Assembly (NCBI RefSeq): GCF_902459655.1
Contig: NZ_CABPSB010000006.1
Location: forward strand, 186,001-250,000
Origin: Pandoraea anhela
GTDB taxonomy: Bacteria > Pseudomonadota > Gammaproteobacteria > Burkholderiales > Burkholderiaceae
DNA: 64,000 nucleotides
Direction of reading: 5' to 3'
Part shown: positions 20,474 through 27,914 of the stretch, in pieces
Numbering within the stretch: position 1 is the stretch's first letter
How the letters are laid out: each line of letters opens with the position of its first letter
Notes under the pieces: model-generated
Told to the model about the DNA's origin: nothing
Seen by the model: the letters and a program-made list of their open reading frames with translations, nothing else
Database searches by the model: none
Translations under genes and position numbers: made by a program

Positions 20474-21250
20474 GTGAGACTGCATATCCTGTCCGACCTG
20501 CATTTGTCCGTGGCCCCGCTGGCCATTCCCGAGGTCGATGCCGACGTGTCGATTCTCGCCGGCGACATCAGCCGTCCGGCGCAAGCCATCGAGTGGGCAA
20601 AGCAACTGCCGCGCCCGGTCGTCTACATTCCCGGCAACCACGAGTTCTATGGCGCGACGCTTGCCGGCACGCTCGCCGAATTGCGACGTCTGGCCGCCGG
20701 CAGCAACGTGCATGTGCTCGACCGTGGCACGTTGACGATCGACGGCGTGCGTTTCGTGGGCACGACATTGTGGTCCGATTTCGCGCTGTACGATGCGCAG
20801 GGCAAACATGGCGCCGTGATCGAGGAGTCGCAGAAATTCGTGCGCGACTTCACGCGGATTCGCGTCGGCGACCCGGCCGCCCCGTGGTCCGACCTGCCGT
20901 TCTTCACACCGGACGATTGCGCGGCGCTGTGTCGCGAGAACATCGCCTGGCTCACCCGCACGCTGGCCGTGCCGCACGACGGCCCGACGGTGGTTGTCAC
21001 GCACCACGCACCGACGCCGCAGAGCATTCATCCCCGCTTTGCGGGATCGCTCGTCAATCCGGCGTTCATTTCGGATTTGACCTCGCTCATCGACCAGTCC
21101 GATGCCGCGCTGTGGGTCCACGGCCATACGCACGATTCGTTCGATTACCGCGTCGGTCGCACCCGGGTGCTGTGCAATCCGCGCGGCTATTGCTTTGAGG
21201 GACGCATCGAGAATCCCGCGTTCGATCCGCAGATGATCGTGCGGGTATGA
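20474..21250 (+). CDS. Metallophosphoesterase (calcineurin-like)
   Basis: 258-residue cytosolic phosphoesterase starting at GTG 20474. All dinuclear-metal motifs are present: SDLHLS at 7-12 (DxH), AGD near 29, GNHEFY near 56, VVTHHAPTP near 177 and VHGHTHDSFDY near 216. It belongs to the short stand-alone Ser/Thr phosphatase-like or cyclic nucleotide phosphodiesterase-like group; substrate is not predictable. It is transcribed alone and ends in a shared strong terminator. Confidence 0.85.
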   Translation: MRLHILSDLHLSVAPLAIPEVDADVSILAGDISRPAQAIEWAKQLPRPVVYIPGNHEFYGATLAGTLAELRRLAAGSNVHVLDRGTLTIDGVRFVGTTLWSDFALYDAQGKHGAVIEESQKFVRDFTRIRVGDPAAPWSDLPFFTPDDCAALCRENIAWLTRTLAVPHDGPTVVVTHHAPTPQSIHPRFAGSLVNPAFISDLTSLIDQSDAALWVHGHTHDSFDYRVGRTRVLCNPRGYCFEGRIENPAFDPQMIVRV

Positions 21251-21296
21251 GGTTTAGCGCACGTGGAGCGCCGGCCCACGTCGGCAAACGTGGAAA

Positions 21297-21324
21297 CAAC
21301 AATCCCCGCCTTGGCGGGGATTGT
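21297..21324. terminator. Bidirectional terminator between phosphoesterase and cytochrome c genes
   Basis: Perfect 13-bp stem (21297-21309 with 21312-21324) with a minimal loop, placed between two convergent genes, 46 bp from one stop and 39 bp from the other. T-rich on both flanks. Confidence 0.75.
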
Positions 21325-21362
21325 TATTGCGATAACGCTTGCGGGGGCGACCGCCGCAACGC

Positions 21363-22256
21363 TTATTTGGCCGCGTTCACCATATAGTCGACGGCGGCCT
21401 TGACGTCGTCGTCGGACGCGCCCGCCGCGCCGCCCTTCGGCGGCATGGCGTTCAGGCCCTTGATGGCGGCGGTATGCAGCGTATCGATGCCCGTGGCGAT
21501 ACGCGGCGCCCAGGCGGCCTTGTCGCCGAACTTCGGCGCGTTCAGCACGCCACTGGCGTGACAGGCCATACACACGGTGTCGTAGAGCTTCTTGCCCGCG
21601 TCGAGATTGCCTCCGGCGCTGGCCGCCGCCGGAGCGGCGGTCTTGAGCGACGCCATTGCCGCAGCGGCGGCAGCGGCGCTGCCCGCGTCCGCGCCCGAAG
21701 CGGCAGCAGCGCCGGAGGCCGGTGCGGCGGCGCCAGCGGCGGGCTGTGCAGGCTGCGCGGGTTCCGGCAACTTGCCGCCCGAAGCGTTCGCCATGTAGAC
21801 GATGGCGCGGCCGATCTCGTAGTCGGTCACGTCGTCGGGGCTGGTGCCACCGCGGGCGGGCATCGCGCCCTTACCGGCCAGCGCGATCTTGAGCATTTCG
21901 TCGTAACCGGGCTTGATGCGCGGCGCCCAATCCTCGCTGGCGCCGACTTTCGGCGCGCCCGCCGTCCCGGCGGCGTGACAGGCCGCGCAAACGGCTTTGT
22001 AGAGTTGTTCGCCGGTCTGGTAGACGCGCGGTGCGCTGGCGTCCTTGATCTCGACATGCGCCACGGGCGCAATGCGCTCGGCGATGGCTTTTTCGGTCAT
22101 GGCGGAACTGCCGGCGCCGGTCAGGGCGTTGTTGCCCACGTAATTGACCAGCAGAACGATGACGACGATAGGGACGAGAAAACCGGCAATGACTGCGGCG
22201 ATGAGCTGCTTGGGTGTTTTGATCAGGGACTCGTGCTCGTTATGTGCTTCACTCAT
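21363..22256 (-). CDS. Membrane-anchored di-haem cytochrome c (c5-type)
   Basis: 297-residue electron carrier. ATG 22256 follows GAGAGATC; an upstream in-frame ATG lacks a ribosome site. One membrane anchor lies near residues 18-38 (LIAAVIAGFLVPIVVIVLLV). Two class I cytochrome domains follow, with haem sites CAACH near residue 98 and CMACH near 230 and Met ligands in GAMPARGG and NAMPPKGG. The domains are joined by an Ala/Pro linker of about 50 residues that is nearly pure Ala. Both domains share the CxACHxxG...APKxGxxxxWAPRI pattern, showing internal duplication. It probably feeds electrons to a terminal oxidase; no oxidase genes are adjacent. Confidence 0.92.
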   Translation of the reverse strand: MSEAHNEHESLIKTPKQLIAAVIAGFLVPIVVIVLLVNYVGNNALTGAGSSAMTEKAIAERIAPVAHVEIKDASAPRVYQTGEQLYKAVCAACHAAGTAGAPKVGASEDWAPRIKPGYDEMLKIALAGKGAMPARGGTSPDDVTDYEIGRAIVYMANASGGKLPEPAQPAQPAAGAAAPASGAAAASGADAGSAAAAAAAMASLKTAAPAAASAGGNLDAGKKLYDTVCMACHASGVLNAPKFGDKAAWAPRIATGIDTLHTAAIKGLNAMPPKGGAAGASDDDVKAAVDYMVNAAK

Positions 22257-22649
22257 GCGGGATCTCTCAATAGTTTTTGTGGAAACCGAGTGCATCACAC
22301 CGGATAGCTCGCATCGGAAGCTGGCACCATCCAGTCAAAATAACGAACCATTGTAGCAACAAACCCTTGGCCGATGACACGCTGAGGCGGTGCGCAGACG
22401 CCGCAAAAGTCCCGTATTTTCCCTAACTTACGCGAAAGCCAAAGCAGTGTTCCGCGTGCTTCGTGCGCAAAGTGCGGCCGCATTGCATGCACAGCAAAAC
22501 CGCGCGCGACGGGCTTCCGACAGCGAATTGCCGCATTGTGAGGCAGGGGAATGCACGGGGCATGGACGTCAAGCGGCAAAACCGCTATGCTTCTACCTCT
22601 TTGCTTGCCGGTACGCGCGCTCGCGCATTCCTCACCGGCGATCAGCACA
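22257..22649. other. Intergenic region between cytochrome c gene and tRNA-Arg
   Basis: 393 bp with no convincing gene. It must carry the leftward cytochrome promoter and the rightward tRNA promoter; no strong hexamer pair was recognised for either. Confidence 0.35.
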
Positions 22650-22725
22650 GCGCCCGTAGCTCAGGGGATAGAGTATCGGCCTCCGAAGCCGAGGGTCACT
22701 GGTTCGATTCCAGTCGGGCGCACCA
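22650..22725 (+). tRNA. tRNA-Arg (anticodon CCG)
   Basis: Complete cloverleaf with encoded CCA. Acceptor GCGCCCG (22650-22656) pairs with CGGGCGC (22715-22721); the anticodon loop is CTCCGAA with CCG at 22683-22685 (reads CGG); the T arm contains GGTTCGATTCC. The discriminator base is A (22722). Its 3' part is the left att core of the adjacent island. Confidence 0.97.
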
Positions 22726-22742
22726 TTATTTTCAATGGGTTA
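22677..22742 (+). repeat. Left attachment repeat (attL) in tRNA-Arg 3' half
   Basis: Bases 22677-22721 are identical to 26345-26389 (45 bp, anticodon stem to acceptor end). After a few mismatches, TTTCAATGGGTTA (22730-22742) is again shared with 26398-26410. A tRNA 3' half plus flank is the standard target of tyrosine recombinases. Confidence 0.93.
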
Positions 22743-22783
22743 GGTTGCAGGGTCGTTACGATTGTCCAATGAGTAATGCCAGA

Positions 22784-22806
22784 TGTAACCCGCTTGTAAC
22801 CCGATT
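22784..22806 (+). repeat. Left arm-type repeat pair of the island
   Basis: Two direct TGTAACCC octamers (22784-22791 and 22795-22802), 11 bp apart start to start, followed by GATT. The same arrangement occurs at the right end (26199-26221). Confidence 0.65.
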
Positions 22807-22913
22807 CTCACCAAAGCATGAAAGGGGATTCGGCGCTCCCGGGTGGCGCTATACGCTAGCACTCAGGAGCAGACCGGCCCACAGCCCTTGCATAACACTT
22901 GCATGTTTTCGGG

Positions 22914-23678
22914 CTAGGTCACGCAACCGTCGATGAGTTTGTCAACAACCGCCCGCCCAATTCTCGGACAATCGGGCGCAGTGTCGCGCTTCCCTCGCTC
23001 GTATTCCGCGCGGAGGCGCTCGTGGAATGCATCAGCGAAGAATCCCCACGCATAGAAGCCCAATATTCCGCCTTCGTGGTCGTCCATATCTTGCTTAAGG
23101 TCGTCCCAATCCTGGCCAGCGTGATCGATCCTTGGCGATAACCCATGAAGGAACTCGCTACCTCGCCGTGCAACGGCGTGAAGGCTCAATCCGTGCCCGT
23201 CGGGTTCGTGTATTTTCACAACGTCGAGTAGTTGCTTGTGCATGAGGTTGGTCGGCCTATATGGTCCAGAGCCCACCAAAAGCTCCCCAAGAAGTTGGAA
23301 CGACGCAATATTCGCAATGGTGAAGCAATAGGGCGCCATCCCTTCACGGGGATCCTGCCATAAAAACGCAAACCCATGGCTTTTCAGCGCATTTCCTTGG
23401 CTCGCCATGACCATACCCGCTGCGCGCATACTCGCGACATGGCGATCTAGCCCCCGCCGCTCGTGGTCGTACAGGCTAAGACATAGACCACCAATCGCGT
23501 CAGATGGGAAATTGCTCGAAGATTCTTCCGGGAAAAATCGATTGATTTCCACGATCCTGAGCTTGCGTTTCCCCTTTTTCCTGATGGGCTCCAAGCATAT
23601 GACCGTTCGGCCCTGCCACAGTATTTCGTTTCGAACAAAATGTTTGAGCAGCGTGGGCCACTCCGCCGATATCAGCAC
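22914..23678 (-). CDS. Island cargo protein 2, unknown function
   Basis: 254 residues from a GTG one base past the TAG of the upstream cargo gene, so translation is probably coupled. Soluble, no signal peptide or membrane helix. Visible features are a basic patch EPIRKKGKRKLRI near 30, a hydrophobic core with GGLCLSLYDHERRGLDRH near 63, WQDPREGMAPYCF, and a charged C-terminal part with DDLKQDMDDHEGG. I recognise no family. The frame stays open for about 18 codons upstream of the GTG (reading YLPFLADGDVVS just before it), so an upstream non-AUG start or a broken fusion with the preceding gene is possible. Confidence 0.65.
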   Translation of the reverse strand: MLISAEWPTLLKHFVRNEILWQGRTVICLEPIRKKGKRKLRIVEINRFFPEESSSNFPSDAIGGLCLSLYDHERRGLDRHVASMRAAGMVMASQGNALKSHGFAFLWQDPREGMAPYCFTIANIASFQLLGELLVGSGPYRPTNLMHKQLLDVVKIHEPDGHGLSLHAVARRGSEFLHGLSPRIDHAGQDWDDLKQDMDDHEGGILGFYAWGFFADAFHERLRAEYERGKRDTAPDCPRIGRAVVDKLIDGCVT

Positions 23679-23679
23679 G

Positions 23680-24744
23680 CTAACAACGTCCCCGTCCGCA
23701 AGAAACGGCAGATAGCTCCGGATACCCTCTCAGGCTATCCCGGCATCCGGCGGCGGTGTCGCGATCATAAAGCTCGTCGGCAATCATTCTCGCGGACGAC
23801 TGCCAGCCTCCATCGTTGCTGGACGGCATAACCGTTCCCTCCGAGATACCTGCTGATCTCGAGAGATGCCGCTTACCTGTGATGCTGTACTCAGGCATAT
23901 CCGCGACAAGTCGCTCACCTACCGCCCACGATAACCAGGGGATATCGATACCCTTCCTCGATGCCCATTCAAGGTAGTAGGCCGGAGCGTTACGGGCGGC
24001 ATGATTGCCGCTATTCCAAATCCTCTGCACGCTAGACAGCCGTCCAGATAGCTCCAATAGATCGGATGACGTGACAGAGAGTTCGTCGGCAAAAAGCGTT
24101 CGCCCAGGCTCACCGCTGAGAATATCTTTGATTACGTTAGCGTTGCGCCAGCCATTCAAGTCAACGAGCGAACCATCTAGGTGTCTAGCACTTACAATCC
24201 GCGTCGAATCGGCGCCCTCCGCTTCAGCAACGCAAAAATCATGCTCTGGGTCTATTCCAACCAACAGCCTTAAAGCATCATCAACGGACCACGTATCGAA
24301 CCGGAACCACTCGAATAGAAGCGCTGGCTGAGAAGCACCATTGTCATGAAGCGCCATAAGCTTTCGCTCAAACTCCTCCACACCAATCCAGCCTGCCGCA
24401 GCTTCCTTCAATTCTCGATCGGTGCTCGCATCTAGCGACGCCGTGGACAACATTTCGTCCAACTCCGATGAATGCACCTGTGCGCCATCCGCCTTCGCGG
24501 TGGGCTTTCCCGTCGCCGGATCGAACAGAGTGATTTTGCGGGTCGCGACAAGAGCATCAATTTGCTTTGCATAGCGACGTTCTGCTAGAACGCGTGCGGC
24601 GTATACCGGAGTGTAGCGACCGGGACCGCCACCTAGCGCCGCCAGTGCAGTCAAGGCAACAGTGGTGGGGGTTCCGTCGCCGAATCTCTTCCGCGCAAGG
24701 TACTCCGCAGCACACGCCAGTGGAATCAGCGTATCGTTGTTCAT
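23680..24744 (-). CDS. Island cargo protein 1, unknown function
   Basis: 354 residues, ATG 24744, soluble. About residues 45-100 (VLAERRYAKQIDALVATRK, then DPATGKP and SSELDEML) resemble a module common in integrative-element proteins in which a short basic segment is followed by DPxTGxP and a helical region. The middle has FEWFRFDTWSVDDALRLLVG, recalling proteins that bind or sense through a Trp-rich helix. The C-terminus ends RDSLRGYPELSAVSCGRGRC, which looks abrupt. First gene of the cargo pair, reading toward the tRNA; about 100 bp separate its start from the recombinase stop. Function not recognised. Confidence 0.65.
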   Translation of the reverse strand: MNNDTLIPLACAAEYLARKRFGDGTPTTVALTALAALGGGPGRYTPVYAARVLAERRYAKQIDALVATRKITLFDPATGKPTAKADGAQVHSSELDEMLSTASLDASTDRELKEAAAGWIGVEEFERKLMALHDNGASQPALLFEWFRFDTWSVDDALRLLVGIDPEHDFCVAEAEGADSTRIVSARHLDGSLVDLNGWRNANVIKDILSGEPGRTLFADELSVTSSDLLELSGRLSSVQRIWNSGNHAARNAPAYYLEWASRKGIDIPWLSWAVGERLVADMPEYSITGKRHLSRSAGISEGTVMPSSNDGGWQSSARMIADELYDRDTAAGCRDSLRGYPELSAVSCGRGRC

Positions 24745-24843
24745 TCGCGCCCTTCAAGCGCCCTTCATTGGGAACCACCGCCAAACCGGTGAAGGTGTCC
24801 GGCGTTTCGCCCGCTAAAGCTAGGCGGTGGTAAATCGATAGGG

Positions 24844-26160
24844 TTACTTCACCACTTGCAGCGGTGGTTTGTCGGCAATGGCGGTGTCGAACTCAATGCC
24901 GGCCTGCTCCAGCATCCACGCCTCAACCTTGTCATGCCACATTCTGAGAAGATCAAGCGGGCGCCGGCGGTAATGCTTCTCTGCAAGCGCGCTAGGTTTG
25001 TGCCCTTGAATTTGGGCCACCACGCCCACCGGAACCTCACACCACTCAGAAAGCGTCCCGAAGGAGCGGCGCAGGCCATGCAGGGAAACGTGGGGCAGGC
25101 CGGCAATAGCCAAAGCCTTCGTATGGGCAATTCGCGGTTCTGTCAGCTTCCCGTCGGCAGCCAACGGGCTGGAGAACACCCATTCATTCCGACGTGGCAG
25201 CGCCGCCAGCAGTGTCGACAGGTAGGGGGAGAGCGGTATTGTTCGGCCAGCCTCCTCGACCTTGTCCGACAATTGCACGCTGCGCCATTGAAAATCAACA
25301 TCAACCCAGCGAAGCGCCGCCAGTTCCTCGCGGCGCGCGCCTGTGATGAGTAATCCTTGGAGGTATGCCGATATCACTCGGTTCGGCATTGCTCGAACGG
25401 CGCGAAACCACGGCGCCAGTTGTTCGCGTTGTAAGCAATCGTTTTCTTTCGCGCGCTGCTTGGGTATGGAGCCCTTCACAGCTTCATCACTGCAACAATC
25501 GGGTTGCACGATGACGCCATAGTGCTGCGACTTCGCGCACCAGTTGACGAAGGTACGGAATTTCCGAAATGCATTTACCGCTACGGTTTCTCGTGTCTCA
25601 CGCTCACTGCGCACCCACTCCCGCACGGCTGCCGCGTCGATGGACGCGAGCGGGCAAGCCAATAGAGGTGCCAACGGCCCCGCTTTCGTGAGTCCCTTCC
25701 CGCGCTTCTTTGATTCTCCACCCGGGGCAGCGGCGTTCACATGATCTAGCCGATGACGGTCACTCCATTGCTCGTGAGGCTCCGCCATGTAGGCATTCCA
25801 GGCAACACGGGCCACGAGTGTGCCGCGCTCCTCTGACCGGCGACGTTCCTCAATCGCCTTTTTTCTCGCCTCCATCGTTTCCGACTTTTCAACGCGCGGA
25901 TCAATACCAGCGGTGACGAGTCGCTGCATTCGACGGGCCTCATCCTGAGCTTGTTCAATGGTAACGCTGCGCGGATCTCCCAGCGTGAGCCGCAAGGTTC
26001 GCCCGTGTAGCTTGCCTTGAAAGACATACGTCTTCGCACCGGCTGGCGTCGTCCGTAGTCCCAGGCCTGGAGCGCGGGAGTCCCACAAAAACGACTGCGC
26101 CTTATCGCTGGGGCAGCTATGTCCCTCGATACGCGCCGCCGTGAAATTGATTTTTGCCAA
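24844..26160 (-). CDS. Tyrosine recombinase / integrase of the island
   Basis: Site-specific recombinase, 438 residues, probably starting at TTG 26160 (reading MAKINFTAARIEGHSCP) with GAGAG upstream; no closer ATG fits. It has the N-terminal arm-binding domain (SFLWDSRAPGLGLRTTPAG, then TLGDPRSVTIEQAQDEAR), a core-binding middle, and a catalytic domain with GARREELAAL (Arg I), SLHGLRRSFGTL (HxxR), GHKPSALAEKHY (His and Tyr nucleophile). All catalytic residues are present, so it may be active. It sits at the end away from the intact tRNA. Confidence 0.93.
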   Translation of the reverse strand: MAKINFTAARIEGHSCPSDKAQSFLWDSRAPGLGLRTTPAGAKTYVFQGKLHGRTLRLTLGDPRSVTIEQAQDEARRMQRLVTAGIDPRVEKSETMEARKKAIEERRRSEERGTLVARVAWNAYMAEPHEQWSDRHRLDHVNAAAPGGESKKRGKGLTKAGPLAPLLACPLASIDAAAVREWVRSERETRETVAVNAFRKFRTFVNWCAKSQHYGVIVQPDCCSDEAVKGSIPKQRAKENDCLQREQLAPWFRAVRAMPNRVISAYLQGLLITGARREELAALRWVDVDFQWRSVQLSDKVEEAGRTIPLSPYLSTLLAALPRRNEWVFSSPLAADGKLTEPRIAHTKALAIAGLPHVSLHGLRRSFGTLSEWCEVPVGVVAQIQGHKPSALAEKHYRRRPLDLLRMWHDKVEAWMLEQAGIEFDTAIADKPPLQVVK

Positions 26161-26198
26161 AATCCGCTCTCACTCGGGAATCGGGTCACATGGCCACT

Positions 26199-26221
26199 TG
26201 TAACCCCTATGTAACCCGATT
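26199..26221 (+). repeat. Right arm-type repeat pair of the island
   Basis: Two direct TGTAACCC octamers (26199-26206 and 26210-26217), 11 bp apart, then GATT, in the same orientation as the left pair. They lie just upstream of the integrase start, so they could also be autoregulatory. Confidence 0.65.
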
Positions 26222-26344
26222 ATGTGAAAACAGATCAATTTTGGTCAACAGGAAGGCCGAAGGTCAATGGGATTTTCTCCTTATTTTTCAATGAATCTCC
26301 GGATTACATGAGCATACATCAATGCCTGGAAACACCGTTTTTCC

Positions 26345-26410
26345 CGGCCTCCGAAGCCGAGGGTCACTGGTTCGATTCCAGTCGGGCGCGCCAATCGTTT
26401 CAATGGGTTA
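26345..26410 (+). repeat. Right attachment repeat (attR), displaced tRNA 3' half
   Basis: Copy of the tRNA-Arg 3' half with no 5' half, hence not a tRNA gene. The 45-bp core is exact; the discriminator position is G (26390) instead of A, and CCA follows. Confidence 0.93.
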
Positions 26411-26681
26411 CGAACCGTCGCTTTCAGCGTTTCGCATGCCGTCGTATCCTCCCGCCCCTTTTCCTTTTCCGTTGGTGGCTTAGTTGGTGGCTTAGTGGGC
26501 GGCGTCGTTACTGGCGTCATTGCCGACGTAAAGACCGGGATTGGGCGAATCTCGAAGGCCGCCCGATGCCTTCGCGTGCCACGATCCGGTATCCGGTCGA
26601 TGGCCCGGACGGCGGTCCCGCTCGCCGCGATTCGGCGATGACAACGCACAGCGCGCCATCCGCTGCAAGGTGACGTCGCAC
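26411..26681. other. Region between attR and repeat-protein gene
   Basis: 271 bp with no gene. Contains two exact 12-bp tandem units GTTGGTGGCTTA (26471-26494) and a third degenerate copy. Upstream part of the repeat-protein gene; no promoter recognised. Confidence 0.45.
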
Positions 26682-27914
26682 ATGAACACTTTTCCGAGCG
26701 CCCAGCCCCTCTGGCGCCCCTTCCTGCCGGAATCGTCCACCGACGCCTCGCCGCAACCTGCGTCCCTCGCTTCCGAGACCGACATCGGCACGCCCGGCCC
26801 TTCCCACGGGTTGGAGGATTTTGCGCGAACCCTGACGGCAGCCCGGCCCGCTCTCGGCACGCCTCCCTTCGGAAGCTCATTTGCCGACGCCGCATATGCG
26901 CCGCCTGAAAGTGCACATGGTTGTTTCACTGCGCTCGCCGCGCCGTCGATCGACGCGGAGCCCGCCATCGGGGAGGGAACCGACCTGCCCGAGCAGACCG
27001 CGCGAACGGAGCGAACGGAGCACATTGAGCATAACGACAGGGAAGTCCAGACGATGGGGCTCGCGTGTCCGGACGCGCGCATCGCGCTGTTGATGCGACG
27101 TTTGCCCGAGGAATCCAGAATCCGATGCGCCAGACGTCTGCACGAGCAGTTTCCGTGGCTCGACATCGACGACATCGCCGACGTGTCGGGGGCGTCCCGC
27201 TCCCACATCAGGGCCGCATTGGCGCGCCAACGGCTCACGTCGGACATGGCGTACGTCCTGCTGCAATCCCCGCCGGCGCCTCGGGAGTCGGGCAGAAAGT
27301 ACGCAGCGCGCCTGCGCGCCGAGCGTCCCACCCTCACGGACGAACAAATCGAACTGCTCTCGACCGCGCGCTCCCCCAACATCCGGCCGCAAGGGCCTGG
27401 CGCGCTCCCGCGCGACTTGCAACATGTCGCGCAAAGCACGCCGCAGAGCATCGACGAGCCTTCGCTTCATTACGCGCGCCGTCTGCACACGGTCCACGCC
27501 GGACTCACGCCGATTCAACTCTCTCAGCTCTCCGGCGCCCACGTGTCGAACATTCGCGCCGATCCGGCGTTCTGCACGTTGACACCCGAGCTGGAAAGCG
27601 TGCGCGCCCGGCTTCGCCGCGAACCCAACGAAAACCGAACCGCGTACGCGCGGCGCGTGTACGCGGCATTCCCGCATCTTTCACGGGAAGATCTCTCCCT
27701 AGTGTCCGGCGTCACGCAAGTGCATCTGGATCAGTATGTGCTTCACCCTGAACGACGCCTGGCCATGGCCGGACGGCCGACGGGGACGCCGTACGCCGAC
27801 CACGGCGCGGTGCTCAGAACACCACCAGCCGATCCACGAGCTGCGCCATCCGCGAGTTCGATGCCGACCATGACTCCACCGTCGAGGAGCGCCCATCGAA
27901 ATACACCGTATTGA
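26682..27914 (+). CDS. Protein with four 58-residue repeats, unknown function
   Basis: 410 residues, ATG 26682 after AAGGTGA. Residues 1-130 are Pro/Ala/Ser/Thr-rich and look disordered. Residues about 132-361 hold four repeats with a 57-58-residue period, anchored by CARRLHEQFPWL (149), YAARLRAERPTL (207), YARRLHTVHAGL (264) and YARRVYAAFPHL (322). Each anchor is followed by an acidic helix and a DVSGASRSHIR, LLSTARSPNIR, QLSGAHVSNIR or LVSGVTQVHL segment. This LSGAxxSxIR part is reminiscent of a helix-turn-helix, as if each unit were a small helical bundle. The C-terminal 50 residues are disordered. No signal peptide or membrane helix. The form, disordered head plus tandem helical repeats beside an island, would suit a secreted effector or a DNA/RNA-binding protein, but neither is shown. 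Confidence 0.65.
   Translation: MNTFPSAQPLWRPFLPESSTDASPQPASLASETDIGTPGPSHGLEDFARTLTAARPALGTPPFGSSFADAAYAPPESAHGCFTALAAPSIDAEPAIGEGTDLPEQTARTERTEHIEHNDREVQTMGLACPDARIALLMRRLPEESRIRCARRLHEQFPWLDIDDIADVSGASRSHIRAALARQRLTSDMAYVLLQSPPAPRESGRKYAARLRAERPTLTDEQIELLSTARSPNIRPQGPGALPRDLQHVAQSTPQSIDEPSLHYARRLHTVHAGLTPIQLSQLSGAHVSNIRADPAFCTLTPELESVRARLRREPNENRTAYARRVYAAFPHLSREDLSLVSGVTQVHLDQYVLHPERRLAMAGRPTGTPYADHGAVLRTPPADPRAAPSASSMPTMTPPSRSAHRNTPY

Larger units (their letters stand above)
22677..26410. mobile_element. Small integrative genomic island in tRNA-Arg(CCG)
   Basis: A 3.7-kb element bounded by the 66-bp att repeats. It contains a leftward tyrosine recombinase at its right end and two leftward cargo genes. 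No replication, transfer or phage structural genes are present, so it is a minimal or decayed island that may depend on helper functions. Paired octamers inside each end look like recombinase arm sites. Base composition is slightly more AT-rich than the flanks. Confidence 0.88.

Noticed and set aside
26345-26392. Second tRNA-Arg gene
   Set aside because: Only the anticodon stem to CCA is present; the acceptor 5' strand and D arm are missing, so it is an attachment-site remnant.
26281-26916. Leftward open frame ending in RPTGIEPVTLGFGGRE
   Set aside because: This peptide is the well-known spurious translation across a tRNA 3' half; the frame is antisense to the att repeat and the repeat-protein gene.
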